Assembly: GCA_019745325.1 (NCBI GenBank)
Contig: JAIETK010000022.1
Span: 62,001 to 126,000, forward strand
DNA: 64,000 nt
Direction: 5' to 3'
Origin: Nitrosomonas sp.
Lineage (GTDB): Bacteria; Pseudomonadota; Gammaproteobacteria; Burkholderiales; Nitrosomonadaceae
Of the stretch, positions 9,144-17,349 are shown one piece after another. A program made the translations under genes and the position numbers. The notes beneath the pieces are model-generated. The model was given only the letters and a program-made list of their open reading frames with translations, made no database searches and was not told the DNA's origin. Within the stretch, counting starts at the first letter, position 1, and each line of letters starts with the position of its first letter.

Positions 9144-9412
9144 GATTTTTTCCGGGTGGTGAATTTTGACAAATTTTCGACATTGGGGGATTGCTGTGGT
9201 TCATGAACAGCTAGGTGCATGCTTTGGAAGGCATGAAAGATTTGAGTGGCGGGAATGGTTTCTAATTGGCTCACCAGTACGAATAAATCATCTGGTAACT
9301 GGTTAATAGAAATCTTAGTTTGATATTTTCGTGGATATGTATAAATGATTTCTTAATCAATTGGCGTATTGATGATCAATTTCATTGATTTATTAACCAT
9401 CATTTATAATTA

Positions 9413-10396
9413 TTAATCTTTCATTGGAAATATGACTTGGGCTTTATATTTTGGACTAAATGTACAAAATAAGTTATTAATTTCTAAAATCTTATCATCT
9501 ATTTGATTAAGAGGTACATTTTTAATATTTTCCTTGAATCTTATTGTGTTTCCTTCCGCCCTGAATTGAGAAATAACTGAATCAAATTCTAGACCTTTTG
9601 GCGGTTCTTCAAGCATGACCGCATTTGTCATTCTATTTTTTTGTAAGATACATGGAAAGAATTTATTTTGAATATAGCTAGTAAACAACGAATTGATTTT
9701 TTTCGAGCTTAGTGCGATAAAGAAAACACATATGCTGGTCGAAATTGGCGTGAAATACGGAATAGAACTTTCCGAGAATAATTTATGAAATGACCTCCAT
9801 ATTGCATTATTCAGATAATCAATACCTTTTGTTTTCATATAGGTGATGATTTCGATTTCATTGTCGTTACTCATGGACATAGAAATAGGAATTAACTGGC
9901 CGCTGGCATAGCCTTCAACATACTTCACTAAAATATAATAGTATCTGCCATTTTCTAAAAGTCCGGGTGTTGTAGACATAACACTTGCAGTAAAGAATGG
10001 ATTTTTTTCGTTCCAATCCTTATCTTCAATGTGTAATGCAATAAAGGCATGCTTTCCATCCTCAGAAATGGAAACCTTTTGCAGTTTTCTCATGTTTCTT
10101 ATTGCTTTACCAACTTCCCGCAATGTTTCAATTTGAGCTTCTGACCATGAACGTTCTTTCGATATAGACCATATCATGAATATAAGAAGTAATATAAGTG
10201 AAATACCAAATAGGAATGCCCCAATCTTTGCTAAGGAAAATCCTAATAGTGTGAAATTAGGATTAAAAATTAATGAAAATAACCATGAAAGTAAAGCCTC
10301 TATAGTCCATATCAACAACCCCAAAATTAAACCCATGATAACCATTGATGCTGCAAATACTACATTCTTCACTTTTGTTCCCCTAATAATGTGCAT
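9413..10396 (-). CDS. Unknown membrane protein with two N-terminal helices
   Basis: 327 residues. Two long hydrophobic segments (about 12-37 and 45-75) are followed by a cytoplasmic-looking region with no motif I recognise and a weaker hydrophobic patch near 225. The start at 10396 has a good ribosome site (GGGGTG, 7 bases upstream). Base composition is clearly more AT-rich than the msr gene beside it, and the codon usage resembles genes in the integration hotspot further right, suggesting acquisition by transfer. It stands alone, with no operon partner within 250 bp on either side. Confidence 0.6.
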   Translation of the reverse strand: MHIIRGTKVKNVVFAASMVIMGLILGLLIWTIEALLSWLFSLIFNPNFTLLGFSLAKIGAFLFGISLILLLIFMIWSISKERSWSEAQIETLREVGKAIRNMRKLQKVSISEDGKHAFIALHIEDKDWNEKNPFFTASVMSTTPGLLENGRYYYILVKYVEGYASGQLIPISMSMSNDNEIEIITYMKTKGIDYLNNAIWRSFHKLFSESSIPYFTPISTSICVFFIALSSKKINSLFTSYIQNKFFPCILQKNRMTNAVMLEEPPKGLEFDSVISQFRAEGNTIRFKENIKNVPLNQIDDKILEINNLFCTFSPKYKAQVIFPMKD

Positions 10397-10538
10397 TTAT
10401 ATCACCCCGTTCAAATAACACGGAGAGACTCCAAATACATGCTTTTCAAAAATAAAGAACAACTATAAAGATTCTCTACTTTCGCGGCAATCAATCAGGC
10501 ATCTTGCAAGGCTGGATACCTCAACTGTACGGTTTGAT

Positions 10539-10573
10539 CACATTCATGGTTCGGCAGGCTCAACACGAATGTG
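10539..10573. repeat. Short dispersed-type repeat with inverted ends
   Basis: CACATTC (10539-10545) and GAATGTG (10567-10573) pair around a core reading GGTTCGGCAGGCTCAACACGA. From memory, this core resembles a repeat widespread in environmental proteobacterial genomes (usually read as GTTCGACAGGCTCACCACGAA). Only one copy is in this window, so the assignment is tentative. Apart from this and the degraded frame at 10649-10867 I see nothing between 10397 and 11054. Confidence 0.35.
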
Positions 10574-10648
10574 GTCAGTAGATTGTATTTTCTCCGGATC
10601 ACGAACTTGCCGAGCGATCCGGGAAATAATGATTGAACGCTCCTCAAT

Positions 10649-10867
10649 TCAAGCGACTTTAACAAGATCGCCGCCTTTCTTGACCCAGGTTTCATGGGTG
10701 AAGGCATCGTAGATCGATTCCGCGTCGGTGGCAAAGCAATCGGCGATGGTCCGGCTGGTGACGATGTTTTTAAGCAAGAAAATCACCGGCGGGCGTTCCC
10801 GCAATGTTCCGGTATCCTTAATCGTTTCCGGATTGCGGGTTCGATCATTGGCTGGTTCGCGTGGAAG
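10649..10867 (-). pseudogene. C-terminal remnant of an unidentified protein
   Basis: The minus strand holds about 71 sense codons ending at a TGA (10649-10651), with a protein-like composition (for example ETIKDTGTLRERPPVIFLL and AFTHETWVKKGGDL). There is no start codon: a stop lies directly upstream at 10868-10870, so the N-terminal part is missing or shifted out of frame. I do not recognise the family. The alternation of polar and hydrophobic residues is better than in the overlapping frames, which is the reason for calling it. Confidence 0.4.
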
Positions 10868-11054
10868 CGTTCATGGATGCGCATTTGCAGTATTCTCCTG
10901 ATGCCGGAACCACGCTGGAAGTTCTTACATGTCTGTGCTTTCAATGCGTTACTAATGGTTTCCTTTAGATAAAAACCAGAGTTTCCCCAATATACATTGC
11001 GCATCGCGATCATTAAGATGGCAACATCTGAACAGTTTTATAAGGAGATTCAAC

Positions 11055-11447
11055 ATGAACACAGCAAAAGTTACCGCAATTGTTTCAATCCTGTTTTTTG
11101 GTTTTATTGCGGCTCCGGCATTTGCCGAAGCGCCAGCAGCGCCAAGCACCATTAATTCCAACGATCATGCTGCATTGGCAAATTATTACGAAGGCCTGGC
11201 AAAAGAAATTTCCGGAAAATTGGAAGCCTTTCAACAAGAATTGGATCAGTATGAAGATCATCCGTACACCTATGGCAGGCAAGGACAAAGCCTGAGATCG
11301 CATCTGCAAGCCAATATCCGTGAATACAAAAAAGAATTGGCCGAAGATCTGCGGGAAGCGGAATTGCACAGAGAAATATTGGCAAAAGAGCAAAATAGAC
11401 AATTTAACAAAGCGGAAGCGGATGTAGGCGGCGCAGTAGTACGGTAA
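11055..11447 (+). CDS. Small secreted alpha-helical protein of unknown function
   Basis: 130 residues. A signal peptide with an AFA cleavage region (about residues 1-24) is followed by an Ala/Pro linker and a highly charged helical body (about 35-120) rich in Glu, Gln, Lys and Leu, which could form a helical hairpin or coiled coil. A strong ribosome site (AAGGAG, 8-9 bases upstream) supports the start. No cysteines and no known domain. It stands alone in an intergenic stretch. An 11-base inverted repeat (11476-11486 and 11522-11532) lies just downstream without a T-run. Likely periplasmic; function unknown. Confidence 0.65.
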   Translation: MNTAKVTAIVSILFFGFIAAPAFAEAPAAPSTINSNDHAALANYYEGLAKEISGKLEAFQQELDQYEDHPYTYGRQGQSLRSHLQANIREYKKELAEDLREAELHREILAKEQNRQFNKAEADVGGAVVR

Positions 11448-11605
11448 ATCCGGTGGCGTCAATGATGCTGTATAAGTGGTCATTTCGATTGGGAGGGTGC
11501 TGTTTATTACTTCCGGAGTAAGAAATGACCACGCTCCAATTCTTCCTCTTTAATTGACTCAATTAATAGTCTGCTGATCAATCAGATAGCCAAGGATGTA
11601 GGTAT

Positions 11606-11645
11606 CCCGCAGCAAAGCGATTCATTCGCGTAGTCAATTCCCTAA
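11606..11645. repeat. Partial copy of the second short-repeat family
   Basis: These 40 bases resemble the right end of the repeat at 56106-56252 (GCAACGAAGCAATTCGCTCG and GTCAATT...CCCTAAT there; GCAAAGCGATTCATTCGCG and GTCAATTCCCTAAT here), with the terminal GATTAATT block missing. It borders the toxin-gene remnant that follows. Confidence 0.35.
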
Positions 11646-11815
11646 TTTTCCTCCCAAGGTTTTGTCTCCTTTTCAGCCAAACCCAGGCTGCCGTGCATGA
11701 TGGCAAGGATCAAAATCCGATCAACTTCCAAGCGATACATCACGCGATATCCCTGTACGATAATTTCCCGTAATTTTTGATCTTCGGTTTCTGGAATAAT
11801 GCGACCGTTTTCTTT
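11642..11815 (-). pseudogene. 3' remnant of a ParE/RelE-type toxin gene
   Basis: The minus strand reads about 57 codons to a TAG and matches the C-terminal half of the intact toxin at 25364-25672 nearly throughout: GRIIPETEDQ, LREIIVQGYRVMYRLE and LILAIMHGS occur in both. Similarity stops at the codons for ProGluSer in the intact gene, about 10 bp before the MITE-like element at 11825. The 5' half and the antitoxin gene are gone. It is therefore a truncated sibling of the island's toxin gene, left by an earlier element. Confidence 0.8.
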
Positions 11816-11824
11816 AATAATCTA

Positions 11825-11970
11825 CAGAAACCTTTGCACGGTTACTACGCGGCACGATAATTGCGTTAAAAATTCGCGAAAAATGCTCATTTACCCCGTG
11901 TAAACTCCGCTTTTTCGCAAATTTTTGCCTTATTCTCGTACCGCTCATGACACCGTGCAAAGGTTTCCTG
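11825..11970. repeat. MITE-like element, 146 bp, second member with different ends
   Basis: CAGAAACCTTTGCACGG (11825-11841) is inverted at 11953-11970 with one extra G. The interior (11865-11931) is, in reverse orientation, the same core as in 7721-7787, but the ends are unrelated to that copy except for the outermost CAG. No ORF. It directly follows the truncated toxin gene and may mark the break point. From 11448 to 11641 I see only the inverted repeat noted under the secreted protein. Confidence 0.65.
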
Positions 11971-11993
11971 CAATGACTTATCATTTAAGATAA

Positions 11994-12152
11994 TCTGCTA
12001 TAGCCCCATTTTTATTCAATGGTGTGTGCTTTGAAAGATTTGGGGGCAGTAAATACAAAATCCCTATCGGGGTTGCTTGGGATGCTATAAGCAGAAGAAT
12101 TGACGCTGAACTTAAACTTGATTGTCCCGTTTGGGAGGAAAGAAACCAATGA
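11994..12152 (+). pseudogene. Frame fragment, C-terminal part of an unknown protein
   Basis: An open frame from 11994 to a TGA at 12150-12152 reads as plausible protein (FGGSKYKIPIGVAWDAIS, then LKLDCPVWEERN). No good start: it opens right after the MITE-like element, so the 5' part is probably lost. The next tiny ORF overlaps its stop by 4 bp (ATGA at 12149), as in compact phage or plasmid gene strings. Family not recognised. Confidence 0.35.
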
Positions 12153-12297
12153 ACTTTTACGAGTATGAAAAAGCCTTGATGATATTCATGATATTACATA
12201 CACACGGGGTTAAATAATGATAGGGATAAGTGAGGAGAGTTTGAAAGAGTTATTTACAGGAGATTGCGGCAATGTTTTAAAGGACAGGATGAAATGA
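12149..12297 (+). other. Two overlapping tiny ORFs (22 and 26 codons)
   Basis: ORF 12149-12217 starts on the ATGA overlap with the previous frame. ORF 12217-12297 starts on TAATG and ends overlapping the next ATG (ATGA at 12294). The second begins MIGISEES. A similar start (MRGISEEK) recurs in a short ORF at 12491-12517, preceded by another short ORF at 12453-12494. The gapless chaining is deliberate-looking, but these peptides are too short to call with confidence. Confidence 0.3.
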
Positions 12298-12446
12298 GCT
12301 TTTTAGAATGGCCGTGTGAACTATTTTTAAGTGTTTGCACCATTTTAGTGGCGACAAAGGCTTTATTGGCATTGATTCTTGGCGGCATCTCGATCGGGAT
12401 GATTATTATAGTAATAAAAGAAATAATCAAGGATTTAAGGAAATAA
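12294..12446 (+). CDS. Possible 50-residue single-span membrane protein
   Basis: Begins on a 4-bp overlap with the previous tiny ORF and has AGGACAGG about 5 bases upstream. Residues about 10-42 are strongly hydrophobic (TILVATKALLALILGG, then IGMIIIVI), with a Lys-rich C-terminus, so a one- or two-pass inner-membrane topology is likely. Small hydrophobic proteins in such strings occur in phages (coat, holin) and in toxin systems. There is no homology evidence for any of these. It lies between a toxin remnant and an integrase remnant. Confidence 0.4.
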   Translation: MSFLEWPCELFLSVCTILVATKALLALILGGISIGMIIIVIKEIIKDLRK

Positions 12447-12576
12447 TTTGCTATGAGCCGCTTTTTTGCAGAACCACAGGAGCTGCTGAAATGAGAGGGA
12501 TAAGTGAGGAAAAATAAAGGAGATAATGCGCGATTGTTATAACGATGAATCTCTCGCTGGGCAAATGTTGGCGGAG

Positions 12577-12761
12577 ATATGGAGACAGCAAAGGACAAGC
12601 ATTGATTCAGGACAATCCGGTTAAACGCCTTTCCCAAACCCGTGCCTGGTATCGAGTCGAACGCCGTCAAACGGTGATCAAACCCCATGAACTCAAACCC
12701 TGGTTTCAGGCTGTCATGAATTTGAAGAACGATATCAAAAGCCAGAACCGTGAAACTATTC
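12577..12761 (+). pseudogene. Internal remnant of the tRNA-Asn integrase gene
   Basis: About 185 bp match 19024-19204 of the intact integrase at nearly every codon (SKGQALI, NPVKRLSQTRAWYR, RRQTVIKPHE, KPWFQAVMNLKND, KSQNRETIR). The core-binding region is kept. The N-terminal arm-binding domain and the whole catalytic domain are missing. The frame runs on into unrelated sequence (12762-12844), and its start at 12545 is a chance ATG. It is debris from another integrative element of the same type. Confidence 0.85.
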
Positions 12762-12811
12762 GAATAATCTCAGGAAAATTTACTTCCAATCATTACTGCT
12801 TCTTAATGCAT

Positions 12812-12842
12812 AAAGGCCAATGTTTACTCAACATTGGCCTTT
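12812..12842. terminator. Strong bidirectional hairpin terminator
   Basis: AAAGGCCAATGTT (12812-12824) pairs perfectly with 12830-12842 across a 5-base loop, flanked by A and T runs that would serve either strand. It lies downstream of the minus-strand small membrane gene at 12864. Confidence 0.7.
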
Positions 12843-12863
12843 AACTCAAACTTCCAGAAAACT

Positions 12864-13088
12864 TCAGGCGTAAATCTTTTTCATCGGTAAGCGGGTTTCA
12901 TTTTTTGATGAACTACCAATCACCAAGTAGCTTAAAAAGAATACCATACCTAGAATAAGATCAACCTCCAGCCACCCTGCAAGCGAATTCAAATCTCCAA
13001 ACAACAGAAATCCAACTGCTGGAACAATTCCAAATAACACCAGGGTCATCCTCATGGCTGTGCTGATAACATTATGGTTTGCTTTCAT
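12864..13088 (-). CDS. Small two-helix membrane protein
   Basis: 74 residues with two hydrophobic segments (about 11-31 and 37-60) and basic ends. A good ribosome site (GAGGAG) precedes the ATG. The layout recalls small DUF2892-like inner-membrane proteins, but I see no diagnostic motif. It is monocistronic, ends before a strong terminator, and lies just right of the integrase remnant, so it may be a stable chromosomal gene or leftover cargo. Confidence 0.55.
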   Translation of the reverse strand: MKANHNVISTAMRMTLVLFGIVPAVGFLLFGDLNSLAGWLEVDLILGMVFFLSYLVIGSSSKNETRLPMKKIYA

Positions 13089-13713
13089 CTTAATCTCCTC
13101 GTCAATAGTTTATCAATAAATCACAACTATTATGACGGATATATTCACAGAAAGTTCACATATTTTTCACAAAAAAATCACACATTTTGTTCTATATATA
13201 CAACTCACTGAATATACACATTTAATTTATTTTGGAAAGCCATTTAATCACTCACGTTCCTTACGTCATGGAATACCGACGTCTCCGATTGACAGAATTC
13301 AAGCATAAAAATTAAAAAGAACCCGCTTATTAAAGTCATGCGCTTCTAACGATTTGTCTTGCGTTTCATCCTATTTCCACGCAGAAAACCAGGTCTTGGC
13401 AGTACAAAATAATATTAATACCTTCAGGATACAACTTTCTAAAGTGAGCGAGCGGCAAGCCATCGGAGTCAGCCGATGCGGTTTGACTCAAGGCAAATAG
13501 TCTCTGGAAAATCCGGGGCGATTCACATAGCCAGCCTGTTATTTTTTACACGCAAGAGCGAAGCTGTTGTGTCAATTCATTCAGAGCTATTAGCTTCATG
13601 TCGTAATTAACGTATCAGTGATTCTTGTTTTGTATCTTTTTCAAGAATTTAATATTCATGTAATTTTTCAAGAGAATGTGAGAAGTCATTTTTGGGGAAT
13701 TGATATTTTTGTT
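13089..13713. other. Long AT-rich non-coding stretch
   Basis: Contains the leader of the minus-strand small gene and the leader of the DUF3465 gene. CATCGG and CCGATG at about 13460-13477 form a small stem. I looked for known riboswitch consensus blocks and a broken gene and found neither. An open frame extends upstream of the DUF3465 gene to 13618, but the signal peptide places the start at 13714. Confidence 0.4.
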
Positions 13714-14334
13714 ATGAAATTTATTCTACTTTTTTGGCTATTAACTCCATCAATCTCACTTGCTGAGAATTTTTTGACGAATAGTAATAAATTATTCGAT
13801 TTTGCTGAGAAATCGTACCCGCAATTTTTCAGCCCCTCTGGAGTGAAAACCATCGCATTAAACGGGTATTTGGCGCGGTACTACCCCGGTACCGATATTT
13901 ATATCGGAACCAAGGATTTTGATATCTATGTGTATGGCAATGTTTTTAATGGATTGTTAAAGGTCGGTGTAATCTCTGATTTTGTTGCGTTAGAACCTGA
14001 TGGGGATGAGTTATTGGCCAGATTATTTAATGAAGGCCAAAGCAATGTACAGGTTCATGGAACTGGAACGGTGATTTCCTTATTAGCGGATGATCTCAAT
14101 GGGGATCGTCACCAAAGGTTTATCATCGAACTAAAATCGGGCCAGACATTATTAATCTCTCACAATATCGATTTGGCGCCAAGGATTGATGAATTATCCT
14201 TGAACGATCAAATTGAGTTTTTCGGTGAATATGAATGGAATGACAAAGGCGGTGTGGTGCATTGGACACATCGCGATCCTGCCGCAATTCATGTAGATGG
14301 CTGGCTATTTCACAATAAAGTTATCTATCAGTAA
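13714..14334 (+). CDS. Secreted protein with C-terminal DUF3465 domain
   Basis: 206 residues from ATG 13714, chosen because it begins a typical signal peptide (MKFILLFWLLTPSISLAE). Residues about 20-90 carry a module seen in other secreted proteins: LFDFAEKSYPQFFSPSG, then LARYYPGTDIYIGT and a VYGNVF turn. Residues about 110-205 match DUF3465: HGTGTVISLL, DDLNGDRHQRFIIEL, EFFGEYEWND and THRDP. DUF3465 has an OB-like look and no established role. The protein should be periplasmic or extracellular. No operon partner. Confidence 0.65.
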   Translation: MKFILLFWLLTPSISLAENFLTNSNKLFDFAEKSYPQFFSPSGVKTIALNGYLARYYPGTDIYIGTKDFDIYVYGNVFNGLLKVGVISDFVALEPDGDELLARLFNEGQSNVQVHGTGTVISLLADDLNGDRHQRFIIELKSGQTLLISHNIDLAPRIDELSLNDQIEFFGEYEWNDKGGVVHWTHRDPAAIHVDGWLFHNKVIYQ

Positions 14335-14429
14335 TAACCCGGCTCTGGAATTTTGTTTGGATTTAAGCAAAGCAAATCATTATCTATGCAGCTGATAGGA
14401 TCTTGAAAAACAGTTTCATTATGCCGAAT

Positions 14430-14475
14430 TGGCTCCCCGGCCTAGGCTCGAACCAGGGAACTGCGGATTAACAGG
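14430..14475. other. Degenerate tRNA-Asn attachment-site copy
   Basis: 46 bases in the same orientation as the tRNA-Asn 3' half at 26068-26113, with 40 matching by my alignment, including CTCGAACC and CTGCGGATTAACAG. It is too degraded to be a tRNA and lacks the 5' half. It marks the left edge of an older insertion; the KtrAB segment lies between it and the perfect copy at 18223. The rest of 14335-14636 holds nothing else I can identify. Confidence 0.7.
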
Positions 14476-14636
14476 TGTAATATCTAAGTTTTTATTAATA
14501 TTAATCCCGTCAGTGCTCGCCAACACTCGTGAATGCTTATCAGATTTGTCACGTCTTATTTGTGCTGATTTTTAGGCTCGTTAAGCAGCTAAATTATTGC
14601 ATAATTAAATACGATTAAATTTCAATGGAATTGATA

Positions 14637-15329
14637 ATGCAATCTATGTCATGTGATACTAAGCTTCGGTTGATTAACGATTTTTTTGAGCGTGACACGA
14701 ATCAATTGCGGAAGGATTACCCTTCCATTCTGGAAATTAATGTCCCGAAAAAAGCTTTTCTTTACCGTCAAGGTGATCGTTGTTCCGATTTGTTTTGGAT
14801 AAAAAGCGGTATTGTTAAGCTTTCTCATTTAACGGAGCAGGGGAGTGAAATTACTATTGATCTGCTTAAAAGAGGGGATGTCATCGGTTGTTTTCAGAAT
14901 AATTCTGCCGATCAGGAAATGGATGAGACTGCGCAAGCATTGGGTGAGGTTAATTTTTATCGGGTAGCATATAGCGATTTTAAAGCGATGATGTTTCATC
15001 AAGCAGAGTTGGCTTGGTATGTCATTGAAGATATGTATGCCCGTAAGCAGAGGGTAGAACGCAAATTAAGAACGATTCTGACTCAACCCGTTGAGATGCG
15101 CGTTATAGCTACGTTACTGGAGTTAGCCGAGATGTTTGGAATAAGGTGTACTCATGGATATACCTTGGAAATCCATTTAACACAACAAGAAGTGGCGGAT
15201 TTAGTAGGGGCAAGCCGTTCTGTTGTAAGTACGATATTGAATGACTTCAGAAATCGCGGAATGCTTGATTATACGCGCGATCAGATTTGTATTAATGATG
15301 CCGCTCTTCATGATTCTTGCGGATTTTAG
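14637..15329 (+). CDS. Crp/Fnr family transcription regulator
   Basis: 230 residues from ATG 14637 (a start at 14625 would add four). Residues about 35-120 form the cyclic-nucleotide-binding-like beta roll (FLYRQGDRCSDLFWIKSGIVKLS, DLLKRGDVIG). Residues about 150-225 form the winged helix, with the recognition helix in LTQQEVADLVGASRSVVST. The cysteine set that binds an Fe-S cluster in true FNR is absent from the N-terminus, so the signal is unknown. It lies between the degenerate att copy and a small membrane gene, inside the presumed older island. Confidence 0.8.
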   Translation: MQSMSCDTKLRLINDFFERDTNQLRKDYPSILEINVPKKAFLYRQGDRCSDLFWIKSGIVKLSHLTEQGSEITIDLLKRGDVIGCFQNNSADQEMDETAQALGEVNFYRVAYSDFKAMMFHQAELAWYVIEDMYARKQRVERKLRTILTQPVEMRVIATLLELAEMFGIRCTHGYTLEIHLTQQEVADLVGASRSVVSTILNDFRNRGMLDYTRDQICINDAALHDSCGF

Positions 15330-15463
15330 TACCCCAAGACTTGGTGCGAAATGAAATATTTGTAAAGTTGTTTTGTAGATAACAGACATCAATGACTGCG
15401 CTGTATTAATTTATTGATCATGGTGACTATCGGAGTGACCAAAAATTAATATAGGAGAATTCT

Positions 15464-15832
15464 ATGAAAGTAATTTCACCGCGTACACATGGTTATCTTG
15501 ATTTTTTGACAGTTGTTATTTTTTTACTTGCTCCTACACTTTTAGGACTAGGTGAGTTACCGGCAATACTTGCCTATAGTCTTGCTGTAGTACATTTGAT
15601 TGTTACCCTGGTTTCTGATTTTCCATTTGGGGTAGTAAAGCTAATTCCATTTACCATTCATGGCTGGATTGAACGCATGGTTGGCCCCTTGTTAATAGCT
15701 ATACCCTTTATCCTTGATTTTTCAAATGAAGAAGTCGCAAGAAATTTTTATATTGCGATGGGTATTATCATTATCGTCGTTGGTATGCTTACTGATTATC
15801 AGGCTGAAGTAAGGGACGGGAAAATCAAATGA
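15464..15832 (+). CDS. Small membrane protein with SPW-repeat-like segments
   Basis: 122 residues, about four hydrophobic helices in two similar halves: SPRTHGYLDFLTVVIFLLAP and FTIHGWIERMVGPLLIAIPF. The layout is like SPW-repeat membrane proteins, usually of unknown role. A strong ribosome site (ATAGGAG) precedes the ATG. A tight GC stem (GGCCAC/GTGGCC at about 15878-15893) follows 45 bp after the stop but without a T-run. The regulator at 14637 lies 130 bp upstream and could control it; that is inference from position only. Confidence 0.6.
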   Translation: MKVISPRTHGYLDFLTVVIFLLAPTLLGLGELPAILAYSLAVVHLIVTLVSDFPFGVVKLIPFTIHGWIERMVGPLLIAIPFILDFSNEEVARNFYIAMGIIIIVVGMLTDYQAEVRDGKIK

Positions 15833-15976
15833 AAATTGGCGACAGCAATACCCTTTGATGAGGCTTTTTATACAAGTGGCCACCCAGGTGGCCGCTAGCC
15901 AAGTGATTCTGAGAACTAATAAAATACAAGAGTTAGGCTATTGTAATCATTCATAAAACTGTAAGGTATTATAAAG

Positions 15977-17344
15977 CTAACCGACCTGAATATCAGCATT
16001 CGCATATTTGATATATTTTTTCTTTGGAGAAGCAAAGAAATAAGCGAAAGTCAGTGGCCCTACACGACCAATAATCATCAAAAAAATGATAACGATCTCA
16101 CCTGTTACACTTAATTGGTTGGTTAATCCCCTGGACAATCCAACGGTGCTTAAAGCTGAGACAACTTCAAAAACGATGTCAATGAAAGGTGCCTTTTCAG
16201 TCAGCGTCAGGATAAAAATTCCAAAAAATATCATAATAATTGAAACAATAGTCAGTGCAAGGGCTTTCATGACTTGCGTTGGTGGTACGGTACGCTGAAG
16301 AATAACAACATCATCTCTTCGTCGTAAAAAAGCATAAGTTGCCATTATCAGGACAACAAAAGTACCGATCTTCAGTCCACTGGCAGTACTCAACGATCCT
16401 CCGCCAATATACATCAATAAAATCATGAGAGTCGTTGTGGCTTGCGTCAATTCTTCTATCGGCACGGTATTAAAACCCGCCGTTCTGGGTGTTACCGCCT
16501 GAAACCACGCGGTCATCGCTTGATCTGGGATGGATAACAGGCCCAAGGTTGCTGGGTTCTTTGCTTCAAGAATCCATATGAGTGCGAATGCGCATATATT
16601 AATTATGAGCGTGCTCAACAATACAATTTTGGTATTTACATTCAGCTTATGCCAATTTTTCTGGGTTTTTATATCAATTAGAACTAAGAAACCTATACCT
16701 CCAATGATAAAAAGCGCCGTGATCACTAAATTAATTGATAAGTTATTAAAGTAAGGTGTCAGGCTATTGCTGCTTAAGGCAAAACCAGCATTATTGAATG
16801 CGGAAATAGTGTAAAAAAAAGCATGGTGGATGGCTGTGCTTAAACCCAGCTCATTGAACCAGATTAAAACAAGCAACATGAATCCAGTAAATTCTATAAA
16901 CAAGGAATAAATCAGCACATATTTTGCAATAAAAGTCACCTTTTCCAGGTTGGTTTGGTTAAATGCTTCTTGTGCGACTATCTGCTGACCAATCCCTAAT
17001 TTTGCGCCTAGACTCACGGCGGCAACAATAGCGAAAGTCATAAATCCCAAACCGCCTGCTTGAATCAGCAACGCGATAACAATCTGTCCAAACAAGGTGA
17101 AATGAGCGCCGGTGTCGAGTACAACCAGTCCCGTGACCGTTACAGCGGAAGTTGCTGTAAAAATTGACTGTAACCAACTGGTTTCATCATACGAGGCGAT
17201 CGGTAGCTTCAGTAAAACGGTACCGATCGCAATGAGTAATGCAAAGCCGAGAAATAAAACTGCCGGAGGGCTGAGGTTGAGTAAGTTCTTTTTTGCTGCG
17301 GTGATTGGTTTGTAAGGTAGTACACGAGGGTCCCACGGTTTCAT
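15977..17344 (-). CDS. KtrB/TrkH-type potassium uptake membrane subunit
   Basis: 455 residues of the SKT superfamily, with four repeated membrane-pore-membrane units. TSAVTVTGLVVLD (about 65-77), the FYTISAFNNAGFAL and VTPRTAGFNTV segments, and VVSALSTVGLSRGLT carry the selectivity-filter glycines. It forms the ion pathway; the cytosolic partner is encoded 5 bp upstream on the same strand (17350-18012). Length is nearer KtrB than the longer TrkH. The AT-rich setting and the att-like sequences on both sides suggest a mobile origin. Confidence 0.85.
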   Translation of the reverse strand: MKPWDPRVLPYKPITAAKKNLLNLSPPAVLFLGFALLIAIGTVLLKLPIASYDETSWLQSIFTATSAVTVTGLVVLDTGAHFTLFGQIVIALLIQAGGLGFMTFAIVAAVSLGAKLGIGQQIVAQEAFNQTNLEKVTFIAKYVLIYSLFIEFTGFMLLVLIWFNELGLSTAIHHAFFYTISAFNNAGFALSSNSLTPYFNNLSINLVITALFIIGGIGFLVLIDIKTQKNWHKLNVNTKIVLLSTLIINICAFALIWILEAKNPATLGLLSIPDQAMTAWFQAVTPRTAGFNTVPIEELTQATTTLMILLMYIGGGSLSTASGLKIGTFVVLIMATYAFLRRRDDVVILQRTVPPTQVMKALALTIVSIIMIFFGIFILTLTEKAPFIDIVFEVVSALSTVGLSRGLTNQLSVTGEIVIIFLMIIGRVGPLTFAYFFASPKKKYIKYANADIQVG

Positions 17345-17349
17345 TATCG

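Noticed and set aside
9360..9395. TTGAT...ATCAA-like palindrome resembling an FNR site
   Set aside because: Spacing is 1 base, not 4, and it lies downstream of the gene it would control.
12545..12844. A 99-residue ORF that could be annotated as a gene
   Set aside because: Its middle is a clear integrase fragment and its ends are unrelated filler; called a pseudogene instead.
13370..13520. Folded-looking segment checked for a c-di-GMP or cobalamin riboswitch
   Set aside because: None of the conserved blocks is present; only a 6-bp stem is visible.
15878..15893. Tight GC hairpin (GGCCAC/GTGGCC)
   Set aside because: No T-run follows on either side, so I do not call a terminator.
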